Source of the DNA: Mycteria americana | Lineage: Eukaryota > Chordata > Aves > Ciconiiformes > Ciconiidae | Length of the DNA stretch: 64,000 bases | Assembly (NCBI RefSeq): GCF_035582795.1 | Contig: NC_134365.1 | Location: forward strand, 76,365,635-76,429,634 | Reading direction: 5' to 3' | Shown: positions 1 through 10,560 of the stretch, piece after piece | Position numbering within the stretch: the stretch's first letter is position 1 | How the letters are laid out: each line of letters begins with the position of its first letter | Program-made: the position numbers and the translations under genes | Notes under the pieces: model-generated | Seen by the model: the letters and a program-made list of their open reading frames with translations, nothing else | Database searches by the model: none | Told to the model about the DNA's origin: nothing

Positions 1-2201
1 TAAACAGTACCCTGGTCTGGAGTTACCAAAATAACTTACTTGGCGGGGAAGCTTTCCCTAACCCTTCAGTCAAAGGTTAAATCTCTTCCTGATAGCAGAG
101 GATTTATCTCCCTTCCAAACTAAACAATCTAAGCACTTCAAAAGAAGTGACCCAATCTCTCCTTTTGCAAGTGTTGCGCCAGGTTTGACCAATAAAGCTT
201 TTACCTTTGAGATCTAATTAGTCTATTTTGAACTTAAAGCTTTACTCTGCAAAATGAGTGTCTTCATCTACCACTGATTTTAGCACACTTGTTTCAGCAT
301 ATGCAGAAGGAGTTCAGCTCCTTGCAGAATTAAGCCCATTTGTTTTAAAGTTCCTTGGCAGGGACTGCAAAGCAGGGAAGTCAAAATTAACAACAATAAT
401 AACAAGCTATTCTATGATAAAGTGTCAGGTTTGTGTTTTCTTGTAGTGCAGATCATCAAGACTCCAGTTACCTCCATCAGTTTTTCACCTTCAAGATGTA
501 AAATATTCTTAAGAGCCTGAACTACGAATAAGGGAAGTCTTCCTGGCACTGTTCCATCTCATTTTGGCTACAGAAATGCACACACTCTCTTATGCACAGG
601 AGATGGGCTCACTGCATTTTGCTGCTTCCATGTCTGATTAAAGCCAGAAAGTGAAAAGGTAACTGAGGGTATTAGTAAAAGGAACTCCATCTCAGCAATG
701 CAATTCTGGAGTGGCTGTGTTTGGGGTTAAAAATTTGAGTCTGTTCCCATTTCTTCTTCAGGTAACTGTACTTAGCTTATTGCTTCTCTTATCAGCATAT
801 GCAAGTTACCCATTTTGCTAGAAAAGCCATGCAGCAAAACTAGAAAGAGCCAACTGCAATTAGATTTGAAGCCACCCAAGAAACTACACCGTTTTTAAAC
901 CATACGTCCAAAAAAGTTGTCATTTCACAGTGCTGCTCCTGCTACGGTTCACTACTGCACGGCTGAATTGCAGTTTCACCTACCTTGCGACACTGGCTGT
1001 GGTAGATCAGGGATAGATCAGAAGGAAAAAAGGGTTCTCAGCTGTGCAGCATGCAGTTGTGAGGCAGTGGTTCTGAACTGACTTTCTGCTCCTCCTGGCC
1101 CAGCCAGAAGCTTGAGACTCTCCTGTAACGTGGAGGTGCCTTCAGCCAAAGGGGCAGGCGTGCATCTTGAAGGCACCGTCATGTGGACTCATCGGGAACA
1201 TCTGGGGAAAAGGAGGAGATCCCCTCTTTACAGGCTTGTACAAATACAAATGATTGGACTATACCTACTAGGGAAAATACTAGGGTAGTCCTAAACTACC
1301 AGCGTGCCATTCAAGACCAGGCAGCTTTGTTCCTGGAGAAGCTATAGATGATCTCCGAGTAAAACAGAAGGAAGGGACATGCAGTGCCTTCTCACTGACT
1401 TGAGAGGCAACTGAATTGCCCTCTACCCCTTTGAATGTATTGCCCTGGGGTTACTAAACTCAAGCAACTCCATGACATTACCATGTACTTTTAAAATCAG
1501 TTATTGCAGACTCAGCATGTTCAGCAATCACAGCAAACAGCTCGCCTCTTGGAAATACCTTCTGGGCCTGGCAGGACACTGATGGGAGCACACTTCCCAT
1601 AGATGGCTCCTGGGGCATGGCACACAGATTACTCTCAAAGGTCATTTTAAATAACTGTACTTACCTTGTAATTTACAACACTGGAATTGGCCCCGTGACC
1701 AGTTGTGTTAGGCATTTTGCAAAGCCACTTCATGTTCTGCAGACAGACAGATATATCTACTGTCTTATTTCTCTGCTCTGTAGAACAAATTGCAACCCAA
1801 GCATACAACTTCTCTCTCTTGTGCCAAGGAGCAGGAACACGTGCAGCCCGGGCTTACAGAATCACATTTTTCTTTACAGAGGGACTAGGAGTGGCCAGAA
1901 GGATTGTCTAATGACGGCAGCTTGTTAGATCATGGTAGCTCCTTCTCTCTCAGATGTCAGGAGATGTTGAAGGACACACAGGCAGCCTTAACTCTGACCC
2001 TTGCCCACATGCATTCCCATACTCTTCAGTTACCTTGGTAGCACCCGTAATAAGCAGCTCTTGCCTATTCTACACACCTTTTCTATTTTTTAAGCAGTCT
2101 GATATTAAACAGTTTTTTCCTACTCATGTTGATAGATACCCCTCTACAGATGTCTCCTTCCCGACTTCACTCTGGAAACCAAAGTCCCGGTTGTAGTGCA
2201 T
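1..2201. other. Intergenic DNA, no gene recognised
   Basis: Unique-looking, moderately AT-rich sequence. The longest open frames (62 to 103 codons) resemble no family I know and lack coding character. In other tetrapods RASSF8 lies on this side of BHLHE41, so its 3' UTR could reach here, but nothing in the sequence shows that. Confidence 0.5.
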
Positions 2202-2797
2202 TGTCGTTGTTTAACCGCAGCGGGCAACTAAGCACCACACAGCCACTCGCTCACTCCCCCCCAGTGGGATGGGGGAGAGAATCGGAAGAGCAAAAGTGAG
2301 AAAACTCGTGGGTTGAGATAAAGACAGTTTAATAGGTAAAGCAAAAGCCGTGCATGCAAGCAAAGCAAAACAAGGAATTCATTCACTGCTTCCCATGGGC
2401 AGGCAGGTGTGCAGCCATCTCCAGGAAAGCAGGGCTCCACCACATGTAATGGTTACTTGGGAAGACAAACACTGTAACTCTGAACATCCCCCCCTTCCTT
2501 CTTCTTCCCCCAGCTTTATATACTGAGCATGGCGCCATATGGTATGGAATAGCCCTTTGGTCATTTGGGGTCACCTGTCCCAGCCATGTCCCCTCCCAGC
2601 TTCTTGTGCACCCCCAGCCTACTCGCTGGTGGAGTGGGGTGAGCAGCAGAAGAGGCCTTGACTCTGTGTGAGCACTGCTCAGCACTAACTAAAACATCCC
2701 TGTTGTTATCAACACTGCTTCCAGCAAAAATCGGAAACACAGCCCCATACTAGCTACTATGAAGAAAATTAACTCTGTTCCAGCCAAAACCAGCACA
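2202..2797 (-). mobile_element. Solo LTR of an endogenous retrovirus, reverse orientation
   Basis: Read on the minus strand, the 596-bp unit begins TGTGCTGG at 2797 and ends in CA at 2202, the usual TG...CA termini of an LTR. It is flanked by a perfect 5-bp direct repeat, TGCAT, at 2197-2201 and 2798-2802, which is a target-site duplication. Internally it has a TATATA motif on the plus strand near 2517-2522 (TATA-like on either strand) and an AT-rich stretch near 2320-2340 where a polyadenylation region is expected. No internal gag, pol or env lies beside it, so this is a solo LTR left after recombination between two LTRs. I recall very similar LTRs in many neoavian genomes. The 5-bp duplication fits ERVL-like or some class I elements; the exact family is not settled. 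Confidence 0.85.
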
Positions 2798-2802
2798 TGC
2801 AT

Positions 2803-4640
2803 TCAGCATGACAGACCCAGCAAACTGCCTGTATGTCAAAACCAGAGCATCCATAAGAGTTTGCAGTACTGGAAAAAACAAACCAACCTCACGTTCATGC
2901 TTTCAGTCCCCTAACTCACAGCAGCTTCTCTCTAGAACAACAGAGGGCACCACCTTTCACACAAAAAGCTGCAGCTGGAAGAGAAGCAGCCCTGCATTTG
3001 AATAATAGTTTGGTAACTAGAACATTTCTTTCTCAGTAGGTGATTGGTATTGAATATTCTTCCTCCAAGAAGGTTCACCTCTGCATCTCCCACTCCCTGT
3101 GGGAAGGCCCTAGCCAAAAGCTGTTCTCAGAGATGTGTACTATCTCTCTTGTGGATCTTGTCCTAGTTTGCACAGAATAATTAAGCAGTCACTTACTGAG
3201 AAATAGCTTTAGCCTATTGATTAGGGTCTTCACTTAGAGGAAGAGGAAACCAGAGTGCCAGTTCCTACCCCAGCTCCTGTGAAGGTCTGGTTCTTTTCCA
3301 GTGAGTCTGTAATGTAAAATGCATAAATACGCTGCAAAGCAGGACTGGAATCTAGGTTTCCCCTCTCAGATGACTGCATTATCTCCTGGTCGTTCTGTGC
3401 TGTCCAACAGGTGCCTCCAGCCACAGCCTCCCCTGCCACCGCCAACAGTTTTGAAATAAAGACAGCAAATCTAGTTCAGCTGTTGAAAAACACACTGATT
3501 TGCACATCTACCTCTGTGAAAGGCTTTAGGGCCAAGATCCAGGTAGAAGGCAGTGATAATCATCTGAGGCCCAGAGCAGGCAGGGGGTACAGATGTGTCC
3601 TATTAACTAGTTTGTACGGCTCTCTTCCAGTCCCACCAGCTGTGGTGAATTCATGTATCAGGCAGCTGTCTGCAGGGTGGCTGTGGCTCTCACGCAGAAC
3701 CCGGCAGCTCTCGTGTCCAGACTGTGTCACGTCAGTGGCAGCAGGATTATGCTGTGGCCAGGACCAATGACTGCTCTGGGCCCCTTGGCTGTGGTATGAA
3801 ACAAACGAGCAAGAGCTGCTGAGGCTGCTATCAATGCCTTTCCCTGGCCCAAGCAGGAGGGTCTATGGGATGCCGTTCACAGTCCTCCAGCCTTGGGCTT
3901 TCTGAGGTATGTCTCAGAAGCACACGTACATGGGAGGACTGGGTATGTGACAGGCAGGGTAAGGGAGGACTGGCAGCTCCTAAATAAAGTTCAGGCATAT
4001 AAAATGCGTAGCAGATTCTGCTAGGGGGTTAAGCACTCCTGGTGCTAAAGCCCTTTTGTGAAGCTACAAAAAGGCTGGGGTGCTTGACAGCTAGTCTGGT
4101 TTTCCAGTGGCGTCAGCTGTGCTAAAAAAAGGTCTCGCCTTCCCCTACAGGCCATGCTTTGCTTATATCCATAGACCTTCACAGTAACAACATTACTATT
4201 TGAGAAGAATCAAAGCGAAAAAACATCCTCTACTAAGGAGTTCCCTGATCATGGTTTATTAGCCCTCCAGCTGATGCCCTTAGGGGCTACAAACCTCTTG
4301 GTCTTTGTTATTTTCTGTACAAGAAAGCAGAATCGGTCCATACCTGCATAACATTGCATTCTATTTGCTCAAAACGCATTGGGCAAAACTCTTGAATGCC
4401 AGGACTCCAGATCCAACTTGTTTTAAACCTTGAATGCTGCCTCCGGGCAGTGCTAAAACTTATCACTCCCCTAATCTGCAGTGGCATTGCTGGCGTTATT
4501 AGCTCTACACACACAGTCCAAAGGCCACGAGCGCCACTTCACCGCACGTACATGGCACGCTCGGGGGTGCTTGAAGGGACAAAGGCAAATTCCGTTTCCT
4601 CATAAGACCATCAAGCCACGAAGCCCACACGGGGCTGCCA
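2803..4640. other. Intergenic DNA, no gene recognised
   Basis: No coding region is supported. Around 3220-3400 the sequence has the look of an old degraded tRNA-like or palindromic amniote repeat, but I could not identify it. GC content rises towards the CpG island that starts near 4640. Confidence 0.4.
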
Positions 4641-5208
4641 GCACCCGACTGATCCGTGTAACGGGTTTGCCTGCCCGGCCGGGGTTTACGAGTGGGGCTG
4701 CACCCGCCCCGGGTGGGCCCCGAACCCGCGGACGCTTCCCCCCCACCCCGGCGCCGTGCACCGGTGGCCGCCCCCTCTCACCCCGGGGCGGGCGGAAGCC
4801 GGCGGGGCCCGCAGGCGCCGTCAGCCGAGGAGAAACACCGCCCGCGGGGCAGTCCCTCACCCGGAGCCGCCTCGGCAGCCAGCCAGCCAGCAGCGCCGCG
4901 ACCGGGCCCGGCCAGGGCGGCGACAGCCGTTTCTCAGGGGAGTCGCCACTCGCCACCACGGGGCGGGCAGGCGGGCGGGCGGTTAGCCGGAGATAACGCG
5001 CGCGGCCCCTGAGGCAGCGCGTGAGCTGTGCCACAGTTAACGGCTGCTGCGGGCGGCGGGGGCGGGGCGGGCGCGGGGCGGGGCAGGCGGCTGGGGCGGG
5101 GCAGGCGGCTGGGGCGGGGCGGGCCCGCAGCCCTGCGCCGTTGCCAGGGGACCGCCACGGCCCCGCCCCCCCCGCGTCCCCCCCGCCTCCAGCGGCGCGG
5201 CCCGCGCG

Positions 5209-5214
5209 CACGTG
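5209..5214. promoter_or_regulatory. Canonical E-box CACGTG (first of pair)
   Basis: A palindromic CACGTG in the orphan CpG island, 26 bp from the second copy measured start to start. Such sites bind CLOCK:BMAL1, MYC/USF-type factors and the DEC repressors; binding here is inferred. Confidence 0.5.
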
Positions 5215-5234
5215 CCGGGCAGCGTGCGCGGGGT

Positions 5235-5240
5235 CACGTG
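5235..5240. promoter_or_regulatory. Canonical E-box CACGTG (second of pair)
   Basis: Second palindromic CACGTG, in the context GGGTCACGTGGGCG. The flanking bases also suit USF/TFE-type factors. Function is inferred from the motif and its island setting. Confidence 0.5.
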
Positions 5241-5627
5241 GGCGCGCGCGTGACGGCCGTGCCGCTGCCGCCGGCGGCGCGAGGCAGCCGTTGGTGCCTC
5301 CGGCTGCCTGAGGGGCGGCCGCGCACTTTGGACTGCGGCCAGCCGGGGCGGCGGGGGAGGGGGTCGGGGCAGCTTTATCGCCAGGCAGCCGGCTGAGGAG
5401 GCTCTGTGTGCGATCCCGCCGAGCCCGCGCGGAGCCCTGTGGGGCTTAGAGCGAGGCCCGGTCGCGGTGGTCTCCTCTGTGGCGGACCTGCCTCCAGGCA
5501 GGTCTGAGCCCATTCTTCCGCGGCAGACGATCTGTCGCCGTCCTTCTGGGCGCCTGTGCAAAACTCTAAAGGGAATGCAGACAGTTCTCTGACAAAATAC
5601 CTTGAACGACCTCTTTTCCCCCCTCAG

Positions 5628-5703
5628 GTTCCATGCCTGTGTCTCCCAGAATTGCTGTCCAGCCCTAACGCGTGTGTACAAGCACTGGCTTTTAAAACCA
5701 AAG
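5628..5703 (+). ncRNA. Candidate exon of an unannotated transcript
   Basis: A pyrimidine-rich stretch ending in CCCCTCAG (acceptor AG at 5626-5627) precedes a 76-bp segment that ends in AAAG before GTAGGT (donor GT at 5704-5705). Both splice sites are good, and the segment lies about 100 bp past the orphan CpG island on the plus strand. No protein family is recognisable. It could be an internal exon of a long non-coding RNA started in the island; it could also be chance. Confidence 0.25.
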
Positions 5704-8700
5704 GTAGGTGCGCAGACAGCCACATGCTCAGAAGTACCACTGTACTGCTTTACCTCTTCTACCATCTGCACAAATGCAGATTAGCTAAGTCAGTCTCTTT
5801 CTTTTCAAGTATAACATAAAAGATTTTTCATCTTTAGGAGGGCCATTCTTTTCAGCCTCTCAGTTACTTGCAGAATAAAAGAGTTCAACCTGCACATTAA
5901 AAAAAGACACTCTATTTCTCTGGCTGCTACTCCTGCAAACACATTTGGAGATCTTACTGCCAAGAAAAGCTTTTTTCCTGCATCTCAGGCAGAAAAAAAT
6001 TATTAATTAGTTGTTGTTACAGAGTCTGCCCTCGGTGGCTTACGATTGTTTCCATTTGTTTTTGATGGAGATACTCATATTCCAGCCAAGGAGAAAAGTA
6101 GATCCTGCAGCCGGAACCTAGGGCCCAGTCTTATAACCTTTTCTGAAAGCTGTGGTCTCTGTACCACGGAATACTAATCAGGGTCACTACTCACAGGATC
6201 CAAACCTGTGGATCAATTCAGTGGGCTCTAACCAACTCTGAAGCCCTTAATGCTATAACTAGGACCATGTAGATGGACTACTGCTCGTATGCAGATGGGC
6301 TTCTTTGCAAACAACGTTATGTGTAAGCAAAGCTGTGTGCCTGACTGCCACCAACTGCAGGGCTGAAGCCTTAGCAATTTTGTTGATAAAGTACAGTGAG
6401 AATAGAATCCGCTTCAGTACCTGTCAGCTCAGTTGGCTCTGTAGTGCAGGTATTATTCCAAACACACTTGGGGAGCCCATTTTCTGCTGAGTAAGAGGGT
6501 GCCATATTTACATAGCTCTTTTCCTGTGGTGGTTCTTTAGAAATTGCTCAGTTGTGAGAATGACTTGGCCACAAGGGTTTCTTTTTTGGTAACTGGTTCT
6601 CCAGGTTTTGGTCTGGATGGAGGTATTTTAGAATGAGAGCTAGACTCACCTTTGAGCTCTGCGAGCAAAACAAGCAAGATGAAATTAGGAGTAGCTTCCC
6701 TTTTCTGGCTGCAGGGCTGCAATCATGCAGACAGCAATACCCAGCAGATGTCTGCAGTCAGGGAACTGCTGATATCGGAGGATGGAGGGGACCAATTCCC
6801 AAAGCACTCATCAAAGATTTGTGCTACTTCGTACCGTGTAGTTTCTGTTAGATCAAGCACCTCACTGTGATAAACTGTGAGAGGGAAGGGAATGTGGATG
6901 TGCTTCTAATGAGGAACAAATCTGCATTTCTAATTTCATCCCAGAAGATCTCAGCTGAGGTCAAAAAAATCTGTAAAGAGTAGTGAAAATCAGTGCACCT
7001 GCTTTTAAACTAAAACCGGACAAATGAGGACAGGGCAATTGAGCTTTAAAAATATGTAAAATTAAAAAACCCCAAACAACCAACAGGCCTTTATGGAAGC
7101 AGGAAAAAGAACTCTTCCCGGCCCTGATGGCCCAGTAGAACTGCCTGGGATCACAGTCCCCGCTGTCCCAAACACAAGGTCACGTCTTCCCGCCTGTCCC
7201 AGGCGTGACCTGCCTCCTCTGGGGCGCGGCGGCAGTGCCAGGCAGGAAGAGGCATGCTTGCGCCCCAGGAAAGGACAGCAGCGGCAGCAGCAGGTGCGCT
7301 GCCACTGGGTGCCCCGTGAGTTCAGTGAGGCAGAACAGCTTCTGCTGCTCGGCCTGGGGCAGGGTAGTCCCGTGCAGCCCGCGGCACTGCCGTAATTGAG
7401 GCTGCGATGAATTTAGTGTTTGTGACAGATTGACAACCCTGGAGACTGAAATGCTGTAGCCACAGGAAGGATGCGGAGAGTGAAGTGACAGTGGCAGCTC
7501 GCCCTTGCTCACGTCCAACCCACACGTGTCTAGGACTTGCATGGCCACTGCTAGTGGCAGGTGAGCCACTGGCTTCTCTCTGCTGCTTTGCAGTGAGCTG
7601 CTGAGACTGCGGTATAACCAGGGATATCAAATAGAGGTTCAGACTTTCTTGAATGAAACTGGCTCTAAAAAATCCAAGTCTTTATTTGCGGAGAGGAAAT
7701 TTGGCATTTTTGCTGCTTGCTTTCTTTGAGGTCATGCTTTCAAGTTCATTTCTGCAACTAGCAAGCAGGAAACTTCTCAAAGAAGGCAGAGATCACATGA
7801 CTCCAGGAGCTGATGTTTGAAGGGAAAAGGAAATACGTCGCGAGACCCAGGGTGCAGGGCAGACTGTAAGTTTACTGGTGCTGAAACACACATTGCACAC
7901 AGTCCCCAGGCTTGCTGGATGTCTAAGACTTTCAGTCTGCCCTGACTAGAATTGAAAATTAAACAAACAAATGAGCTCCAAAACATAGACTTAGGACCTA
8001 CTGTAAAGCCCATTACGCTCTAGAAAAGGACTCACATGGACTTAATTGGTAGGTCAGGCCTTTCTGAAACAGGGCTGATGATAGTCAATTTGAGTTCTAT
8101 AACTGTAATCCTTCCAAACATAAAACTTTCATTGCCTTCAGTGGGAGGTACATGATATTACCTTCCATTGGCTTAACAATCTCAACTGCGTTTATTTAAC
8201 ACACCATAATGGAGCCTTTCACGCCACTACAATATACCGGATAAATAAGACCTGTTTTCGAAGTTTATTGCCTAAGAAAATACATTTGCCAGCTTACATC
8301 CCTTATCTTGTCGTTTATGAGAAAATAGAGTACATACTCAAGTGTATACAGTAAATGTAACAGCCGGTGCTGCACTCTTAGCACTTGAGAAGTGCAGATG
8401 AGAGTCCATATATCATAGAGGTATAGAAAGCAGGTAGGAAATAACAAGCATTGATAATATGTATTTGCACATAAGTGAATGTATATTTAAGCCTGTCAGG
8501 CTCTTGTCCGTTGCTTGTATGATTTTTTTTAACCTCGAGAGAATATGAAACATACAATTCGATTGAGGCTCCAAAGGGATCTGAGGAAGCCTGGAATTTA
8601 ATAATTAAAGCTGACTGTAGGGTCCCTCCTGTCATTTGCCTTTTGCCTCCAGCAGCAGCGGGCTATAAGCCTCAATTACAAACCCTTTTTTCACGTTTTT

Positions 8701-8989
8701 GCTTTTGTTAGGCATTGGTATTATCTGAACACACATGTTTTGTCTTTATGTTTTATGTAATAAAATTTAATAGACTCCACTGATGCTGCAACTTGGCATG
8801 AAGTCATTTGGCACGTTTGATTCAAGGGCTAATAAAAATAAGCCTTCCTGTTGTACATGGTAAATACTGAAATTGATAAACCCCTATGAGGATCTAGGTT
8901 GATAGCCCTGTGAAATCTAAACTGATTCTTATTCCTAAAGGCTGGACATTTGAAAAAGATGTAAAGCCTGGCCCACGCTCAGGTTTCAA

Positions 8990-9740
8990 ACCACCCCGGT
9001 TGTTCGTGAGGGTTACGATTTTTTCGAAAAGTGCTCGTGGCTCCGCCCTTTGTGTGCATATAATAAAATGCTAGGAAGGGCTTCGTGCTCAGTAAGGCCG
9101 GTTCTCTCCCTAGTATGAGGAGTTGGAGTATACGAGCACGTTCGTCCCAGTGTAACTCCGGCCACGTAACAAGCGTTAAGCCATTTAGGTATGCAGGTCA
9201 AAGTAAAGTGGTTGGCGAGTTACCGAGTTGAAGGGTTGAACCTAGTTCACTTTCGTTCCTGTGATAACGCGGGGCGCACAACAGGATCGAAAGACAACTG
9301 AAGTCAGACGCAGTTTTTTCCATTACCTTTGATAAGCTTTGACTTCAGCCCACAAATAACTGCCTTCAACAGGTATACCGATGCAATGTGGCGGCCTTTG
9401 GTCCATTATCGTCACTTTATGGAAAAAGCACTTCTATGTGCCCGTTGGTATTTGTGCAGATAGCCTTCCTGTATCTCCTTCTAATAGGAATTAATTTTGC
9501 TATAGCTTCCGTGTGAAAAGACATATAGCTATTTCCTAACAATCCCATTTGAACAGTTTAAAAGGAGCGCTTATTTTTCACCCAATTTATAATTCCTCCT
9601 ACATTTTAAAGGACTACTGCAATCAACACGAGTCGTAGAGTTTTCTGTGACGCGTTTCAGCATCGCTCACTGTCAGTGTAGCTGCGAGCACAGAGTCACT
9701 GGTATTGAAGAACCAGTAGAGGGAGCACGAAACGCTTCCT
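8990..9740. promoter_or_regulatory. CpG-retaining, moderately GC segment; candidate regulatory element
   Basis: By eye, 9000-9310 carries roughly two dozen CpGs at about 50 percent GC, so CpG is not depleted there; density falls slowly to about 9740. Bulk vertebrate DNA of this composition normally loses most CpGs through methylation. This suggests long-term germline hypomethylation, as at enhancers or alternative promoters. A near-match to a ROR/REV-ERB element, TATGCAGGTCA, is at 9190-9200. Function is inference only. Confidence 0.35.
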
Positions 9741-10397
9741 TTTATTTCTCTTACATAAACATTGGCTACTGTTTGAGGATTTTCTTAATTTTATTTCTCT
9801 GGAACAGGAAGAATTTTTGAAAGAAAAGGTGATCAGCGGCTCAGATATTAAATCTGTGGAAGTCTTTAGGGTGCTGCATTTCCACACTGTGAATTACTTG
9901 CCTGTTTCCACTGCTCTATTCCCCCTCCTGCTCTCCCCCCCGCCCCCAAAATGTTCAGTTTTCCTAGAGGATTTCCAAGCTGGGACATACATCATTCCTC
10001 CAGAGTTTATGATACATCATTGAATTGTCATACGGATCATAAAGTTTGCTCATTGTGAGCAAAGATAGCTTCCACGCAGCACCAGGGCTGTAAAGTGTTA
10101 ATTGTAAAGACAATTCTTTTGCAAAAAGAGGAAAAAGTAGATGTCAGGAAGAAACATGTATGTTCCACATGCGTGCTTTACGCTTTGCTTTGTGAAACGT
10201 GCGTGTCTTAAAACAGAGTATGCTAAAGTCAATTAAAGAGAAGCAAGCAAATCCAAACCCAGATTAAAAATGCGAAAAGGCATTAAATGATTATCACCAG
10301 CCACACAATCGTACATTTTGAAGCTCAATGCACCCATTATTATGTATTATCGTAAGATTTTTAATTAGTAGACAACCCCATTTTGTGTATTAAAGTT

Positions 10398-10403
10398 TTT
10401 ATT
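10398..10403 (-). terminator. Alternative distal polyadenylation signal for BHLHE41
   Basis: TTTATT on the plus strand reads AATAAA on the BHLHE41 strand, about 1.68 kb after its stop codon. It could be a distal site if the site at 10555-10560 is skipped. Confidence 0.25.
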
Positions 10404-10554
10404 CCTTCGTAAGAATTCTTTTAATCACAAAATAGTGTGGAAATATTTAGATAATAGAATTCATGGAGTGCTGGAAAATACTGAATATAAAGATTGATTT
10501 CTAATATATCACATACTAAACTGTTCTAAAACAGCTGGTTTCTTGCAGACAGGA

Positions 10555-10560
10555 TTTATT
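10555..10560 (-). terminator. Candidate polyadenylation signal for BHLHE41
   Basis: TTTATT on the plus strand reads AATAAA on the BHLHE41 strand, about 1.5 kb after its stop codon. That would give a 3' UTR of ordinary length for this gene. No transcript data can be seen here. Confidence 0.4.

Larger units (their letters stand above)
4640..5540. promoter_or_regulatory. Orphan CpG island with paired E-boxes
   Basis: About 900 bp of very GC-rich, CpG-dense DNA. It contains a G-rich run of Sp1-type GC boxes at 5043-5125, including a duplicated GGGGCAGGCGGCT block, and two canonical CACGTG E-boxes at 5209-5214 and 5235-5240, followed by a TGACG half-CRE near 5250. This is the anatomy of an active vertebrate promoter. 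The nearest coding gene, BHLHE41, ends about 6.5 kb to the right and points towards the island, so this is not its promoter. It may start a non-coding RNA, or an upstream gene transcribed leftwards out of the window. Confidence 0.75.
5704..10554. other. Intergenic DNA downstream of BHLHE41, no gene
   Basis: No coding region is supported; the open frames are short and unlike known families. The segment 8990-9740 is unusual because it keeps CpG dinucleotides at near-expected density (separate entry). The part near 10.3-10.55 kb may still belong to an extended BHLHE41 3' UTR. Confidence 0.5.

Noticed and set aside
4481-5771. Several 70-244 codon frames on both strands in the orphan CpG island
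   Set aside because: Arg/Pro/Ala/Gly-rich composition, overlapping on both strands, no family resemblance: GC-bias frames.
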